Shown in pieces: positions 61,102 to 64,000 of a stretch of DNA of 64,000 nucleotides. Within the stretch, counting starts at the first letter, position 1, and every line of letters starts with the position of its first letter. The stretch spans positions 62,001 to 126,000 of the forward strand of contig CAMNRO010000001.1 in the NCBI GenBank assembly GCA_946553045.1. Direction: 5' to 3'. A program made the translations under genes and the position numbers. The notes under the pieces were generated by a model. It searched no databases and was not told the origin of the DNA. It saw nothing but the letters and a program-made list of their open reading frames with translations. This DNA is from an uncultured Porphyromonadaceae bacterium (GTDB lineage: Bacteria > Bacteroidota > Bacteroidia > Bacteroidales > Muribaculaceae).

Positions 61102-64000
61102 AAAGGAACTTTTTTCTCGACCACCCCGTCTTCGCTATCGTCATCTCGATAGTGATAGTGCTGCTGGGTGTCATCGGTCTGGTGATGCTGCCCGTCGACC
61201 AGTATCCCCGCATCGTTCCGCCGGTGGTAAAAGTCTCGGCATCATACCCCGGCGCCGACGCCATGACCGTGACACAGGCCGTGGCCACCCCGATTGAACA
61301 GGAACTCAACGGCACTCCCGGCATGATTTATATGTCGAGCAGCAGCTCTAACTCGGGCGGTTTCTCGGCTCTGGTGACATTCGATGTTGATGTAGACCCC
61401 GAACTCGCTGCCGTCGACATTCAGAACCGCGTGAAGAAGGCCGAATCGCGTCTTCCGGCCGAAGTTGTGCAGAATGGCATCAGCGTCGAAAAAGAGACTG
61501 CCAACAAGCTGATGACCATCGCCCTGATGTCGAACGACCCGAAATACGACGAAATATACCTCAGTAACTTCGCCACCCTCAACGTTCTCGACCTTCTTCG
61601 GCGTGTGCCAGGCGTAGGCAGTATCCGCAATGTGGGCAGCCGCTACTATGCGATGCAGATCTACGTGCAGCCCGACAAGCTCGCCGACCTTGGCCTGACC
61701 GTACAGGACATACAGAACGCCCTCAAGGACCAGAACCGCGAATCGGCCGCCGGCGTACTCGGCCAGGCGCCCATGAACGGCATCGACCTCACGGTGCCTA
61801 TTATCGCCCGCGGACGTCTTTCGTCGCAGACCGAATTCGAAGACATCGTCGTGCGTGCCAACTCCAACGGCTCCATGATACGCCTCCGCGACGTCGCCCG
61901 GGTTTCGCTTGAGGCGTCGAGCTACTCCACCGAGAGCGGTATCAACGGCGGCAATGCCGCAATCCTCGAAATCAACATGCTTCCGGGCGAGAACGCCATG
62001 GACGTTGCCACGCAAGTGAAAAAAACGATGGACGAGATCAGCAAGTCATTCCCAGAGGGCATCAGCTATGAGGTGCCGTTCGACATGACCACTTACATCT
62101 CCGAATCGATACACCACGTGTACCGCACATTCTTCGAGGCCCTTATCCTGGTGATTCTCGTAGTATTCCTGTCGCTGCAGAGCTGGCGCGCGACCCTCAT
62201 ACCGGTAATAGCCGTTCCGATTTCACTCATCGGAACATTCGGCGTCATGCTCATCTTCGGCTTCTCGCTCAACATGCTCACCTTGCTCGGCCTCATTCTT
62301 GCCATAGGCATTGTGGTGGACGACGCCATCGTCGTGGTCGAAAACGTAGACCGCATCATGGAGAAAGACGGAGTAGACGCCTTCGAAGCCACACGCCGCG
62401 CCATGAACGGTCTCGGCAGCGCCCTGATAGCCATGAGCCTTGTGCTATGCGCCGTATTCGTGCCCGTCAGCTTCCTGCCAGGCATTACGGGCCAGCTCTT
62501 CCGCCAGTTCACGGTCACCATCGCCGTGTCGGTAATCATCTCTACGGTCGTTGCCCTCACCCTCTCGCCGGTGATGTGCTCCAAGCTCCTGCGCCACACC
62601 GACCGCCGCCACAAGCCCAAATTCTTCCGTATAATCAACTATACCCTCCTGCGAGGCAACCGCTTCTACAGCCGTGCTATCCGCGCAGCCCTCAACAAGC
62701 CGCGGCGCATGTGGGTTGGCTTCGGAATGGCTCTGGTAATTATTTATGTCGCCAACATGCTTGTGCCGACGAGCTTCATGTCGCCTGAAGACCAGGGTTA
62801 CTTTACCGTCGAGCTCGAGCTTCCCGAAGGCTCGACCATCGAACGCACCCGCGCCGTCACCGACAGAGCCATCGCCTTCCTTCAGGCCGACAAAGACGTG
62901 GAATATGTGCAGAACGTGACAGGCTCGTCGCCCCGCACCGGCACAAACCAGGCTCACGCCGCCCTCACCGTCATACTCAAGCCGGCCGGCGAACGCGGCA
63001 CCAACTCTCTGAGCGAACTTCGCCAGCGTGTGGCCGACGAACTGTCGCAGTACCCCGAAGCCCAGGTATATTTCTTCACTCCGGCAATCATACCGGGTCT
63101 GGGCTCTTCCGGCGGCTTCGAGATGGTGCTCGAAGCCCGCGGCGACGCCACATACGAAGACCTTGCCCGCGCCGTCGACACCCTGAAATACTATGCCGCC
63201 GAATGCCCGGAGTTCGCAGGACTCTCGACCTCGCTGCAGGCCGATATCCCACAGCTGTTCTTCGACGTAGACCGCGACAAGGCCAAGCTGCAGGGAATAC
63301 CGATGAGCGATATTTTCTCGACAATGAAGGCATTCACGGGCTCGGTATATGTGAACGACTTCAACATGTTCAACCGCATCTACCGCGTATATATACAGGC
63401 CGAAGCGCCCTACCGTGCCAACCGCGACAACCTCAACCTCTTCTTCGTGCGAGGCGCAAATAAAGCCATGGTGCCTGTCACATCGCTCGGCACGACCAAC
63501 TACACCGCCGGTCCCGGCACTATCGGACGCTTCAACATGTTCAACGCCGCCACCATTGGCGGTGAAGCCGCCCGAGGCTACAGCACGGGCCAGGCCATGG
63601 ATAAACTCGAAGAGATTGTCGAGGAGCATCTGCCCGACAACATCGGCGTCGACTGGGCCGGACTCTCCTACCAGCAGAAGCACAACGGCGGCAACACCGG
63701 TCTGGTGCTCGCACTCGCGTTCCTCTTCGTGTTCCTTTTCCTGGCGGCTCAGTATGAGAGCTGGACGGTGCCCCTGGCTGTGATTCTGTCGCTGCCCGTG
63801 GCCGGAGTCGGCGCATACCTCGGCATAGCAGTCTGCGGGCTCGAAAACAACATCTACTTCCAGATCGGACTCGTGATGCTCGTCGGTCTCGTTGCCAAAA
63901 ACGCCATTCTCATCGTCGAGTTCGCCAAAGAGGAAGTCGAGAAAGGCGTCGACGCCACCCATGCGGCCCTCACGGCGGCCAAGCTCCGCTTCCGCCCGCT
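61098..64000 (+). CDS. RND multidrug efflux pump, AcrB-like (3' end cut by window edge)
   Basis: The frame is open from 61098 to the right edge (967 residues of about 1050 expected). It has the HAE1 pattern: first helix VFAIVISIVIVLLGVIGL, PRIVPPVVKVSASYPGA, the proton-relay aspartates in GIVVDDAIVVVENV and the lysine in LVAKNAILIVEFA. The large periplasmic porter/docking domains are both present. The missing part is the last helices. It exports hydrophobic drugs, bile salts or other toxic compounds by proton antiport, working with the adaptor encoded upstream. Confidence 0.95.
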   Translation, partial: MKRNFFLDHPVFAIVISIVIVLLGVIGLVMLPVDQYPRIVPPVVKVSASYPGADAMTVTQAVATPIEQELNGTPGMIYMSSSSSNSGGFSALVTFDVDVDPELAAVDIQNRVKKAESRLPAEVVQNGISVEKETANKLMTIALMSNDPKYDEIYLSNFATLNVLDLLRRVPGVGSIRNVGSRYYAMQIYVQPDKLADLGLTVQDIQNALKDQNRESAAGVLGQAPMNGIDLTVPIIARGRLSSQTEFEDIVVRANSNGSMIRLRDVARVSLEASSYSTESGINGGNAAILEINMLPGENAMDVATQVKKTMDEISKSFPEGISYEVPFDMTTYISESIHHVYRTFFEALILVILVVFLSLQSWRATLIPVIAVPISLIGTFGVMLIFGFSLNMLTLLGLILAIGIVVDDAIVVVENVDRIMEKDGVDAFEATRRAMNGLGSALIAMSLVLCAVFVPVSFLPGITGQLFRQFTVTIAVSVIISTVVALTLSPVMCSKLLRHTDRRHKPKFFRIINYTLLRGNRFYSRAIRAALNKPRRMWVGFGMALVIIYVANMLVPTSFMSPEDQGYFTVELELPEGSTIERTRAVTDRAIAFLQADKDVEYVQNVTGSSPRTGTNQAHAALTVILKPAGERGTNSLSELRQRVADELSQYPEAQVYFFTPAIIPGLGSSGGFEMVLEARGDATYEDLARAVDTLKYYAAECPEFAGLSTSLQADIPQLFFDVDRDKAKLQGIPMSDIFSTMKAFTGSVYVNDFNMFNRIYRVYIQAEAPYRANRDNLNLFFVRGANKAMVPVTSLGTTNYTAGPGTIGRFNMFNAATIGGEAARGYSTGQAMDKLEEIVEEHLPDNIGVDWAGLSYQQKHNGGNTGLVLALAFLFVFLFLAAQYESWTVPLAVILSLPVAGVGAYLGIAVCGLENNIYFQIGLVMLVGLVAKNAILIVEFAKEEVEKGVDATHAALTAAKLRFRP

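Noticed and set aside
62445-63962. A 505-codon frame antisense to the RND pump
   Set aside because: Same reason: shadow of a well-conserved pump gene, without recognisable domains.

Overview
The window is chromosomal DNA of a Bacteroidales bacterium, most likely a gut Muribaculaceae-type organism (inference). The evidence is a SusC/SusD pair, a TonB-dependent receptor, Bacteroidetes promoters (TAnnTTTG at -7, often TTTG about 20 bases upstream), scarce Shine-Dalgarno sites, a Nudix-type AraR arabinose regulator, type IX secretion-like C-termini and a fairly high GC content. The window is gene-dense. I see no insertion sequence, prophage or CRISPR array. Two genes run off the ends: a TonB-dependent receptor on the left and an RND efflux pump on the right.

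Region 1 (1-8.7 kb) is mostly core: TonB receptor, a beta-barrel protein with prmA, divergent fur-like gene with purA, another beta-barrel protein, then lepA with an EamA transporter. Region 2 (8.7-21.8 kb) is an arabinan/arabinoside utilisation locus. On the minus strand lie a GH51 arabinofuranosidase, a type-B carboxylesterase, an esterase-esterase-GH43 fusion, SusC and SusD. A divergent, strongly reduced hybrid regulator has lost its beta-propeller, its phospho-accepting histidine and its ATPase domain.

Region 3 (21.9-32.8 kb) is housekeeping: M3 peptidase, a four-helix-bundle gene, aspS, a Nif3-like protein, a zinc-ribbon coiled-coil protein, a secreted unknown, glnS, a TPR protein and a small membrane protein. 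Region 4 (32.8-40.7 kb) is the L-arabinose catabolic cluster, transcribed galM-araP-araR-araD-araA-araB and broken by related intergenic hairpins. It supplies the cytoplasmic pathway for the sugar that region 2 would release: arabinose is imported by AraP, isomerised by AraA, phosphorylated by AraB and epimerised by AraD, while the Nudix-like AraR senses and represses.

Region 5 (41-48.9 kb) holds three consecutive secreted proteins with sorting-domain-like C-termini, one a C10 (streptopain-type) protease. Region 6 (48.9-56 kb) has a WecG/TagA-type glycosyltransferase broken by an in-frame stop, a GT4 glycosyltransferase, a DUF1846 protein, a two-component pair, two identical tRNA-Asn genes and an LtaS-like phosphotransferase. 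Region 7 (56-64 kb) has rpsF-rpsR-rplI, a large bacterial RING plus TerD-like protein with a structured leader, and an RND efflux operon.

The most unusual items are the reduced hybrid regulator, the RING/TerD-like gene with its two-tier hairpin leader, the triple-domain fusion, the nonsense-broken glycosyltransferase, and the family of inverted repeats inside the arabinose cluster.
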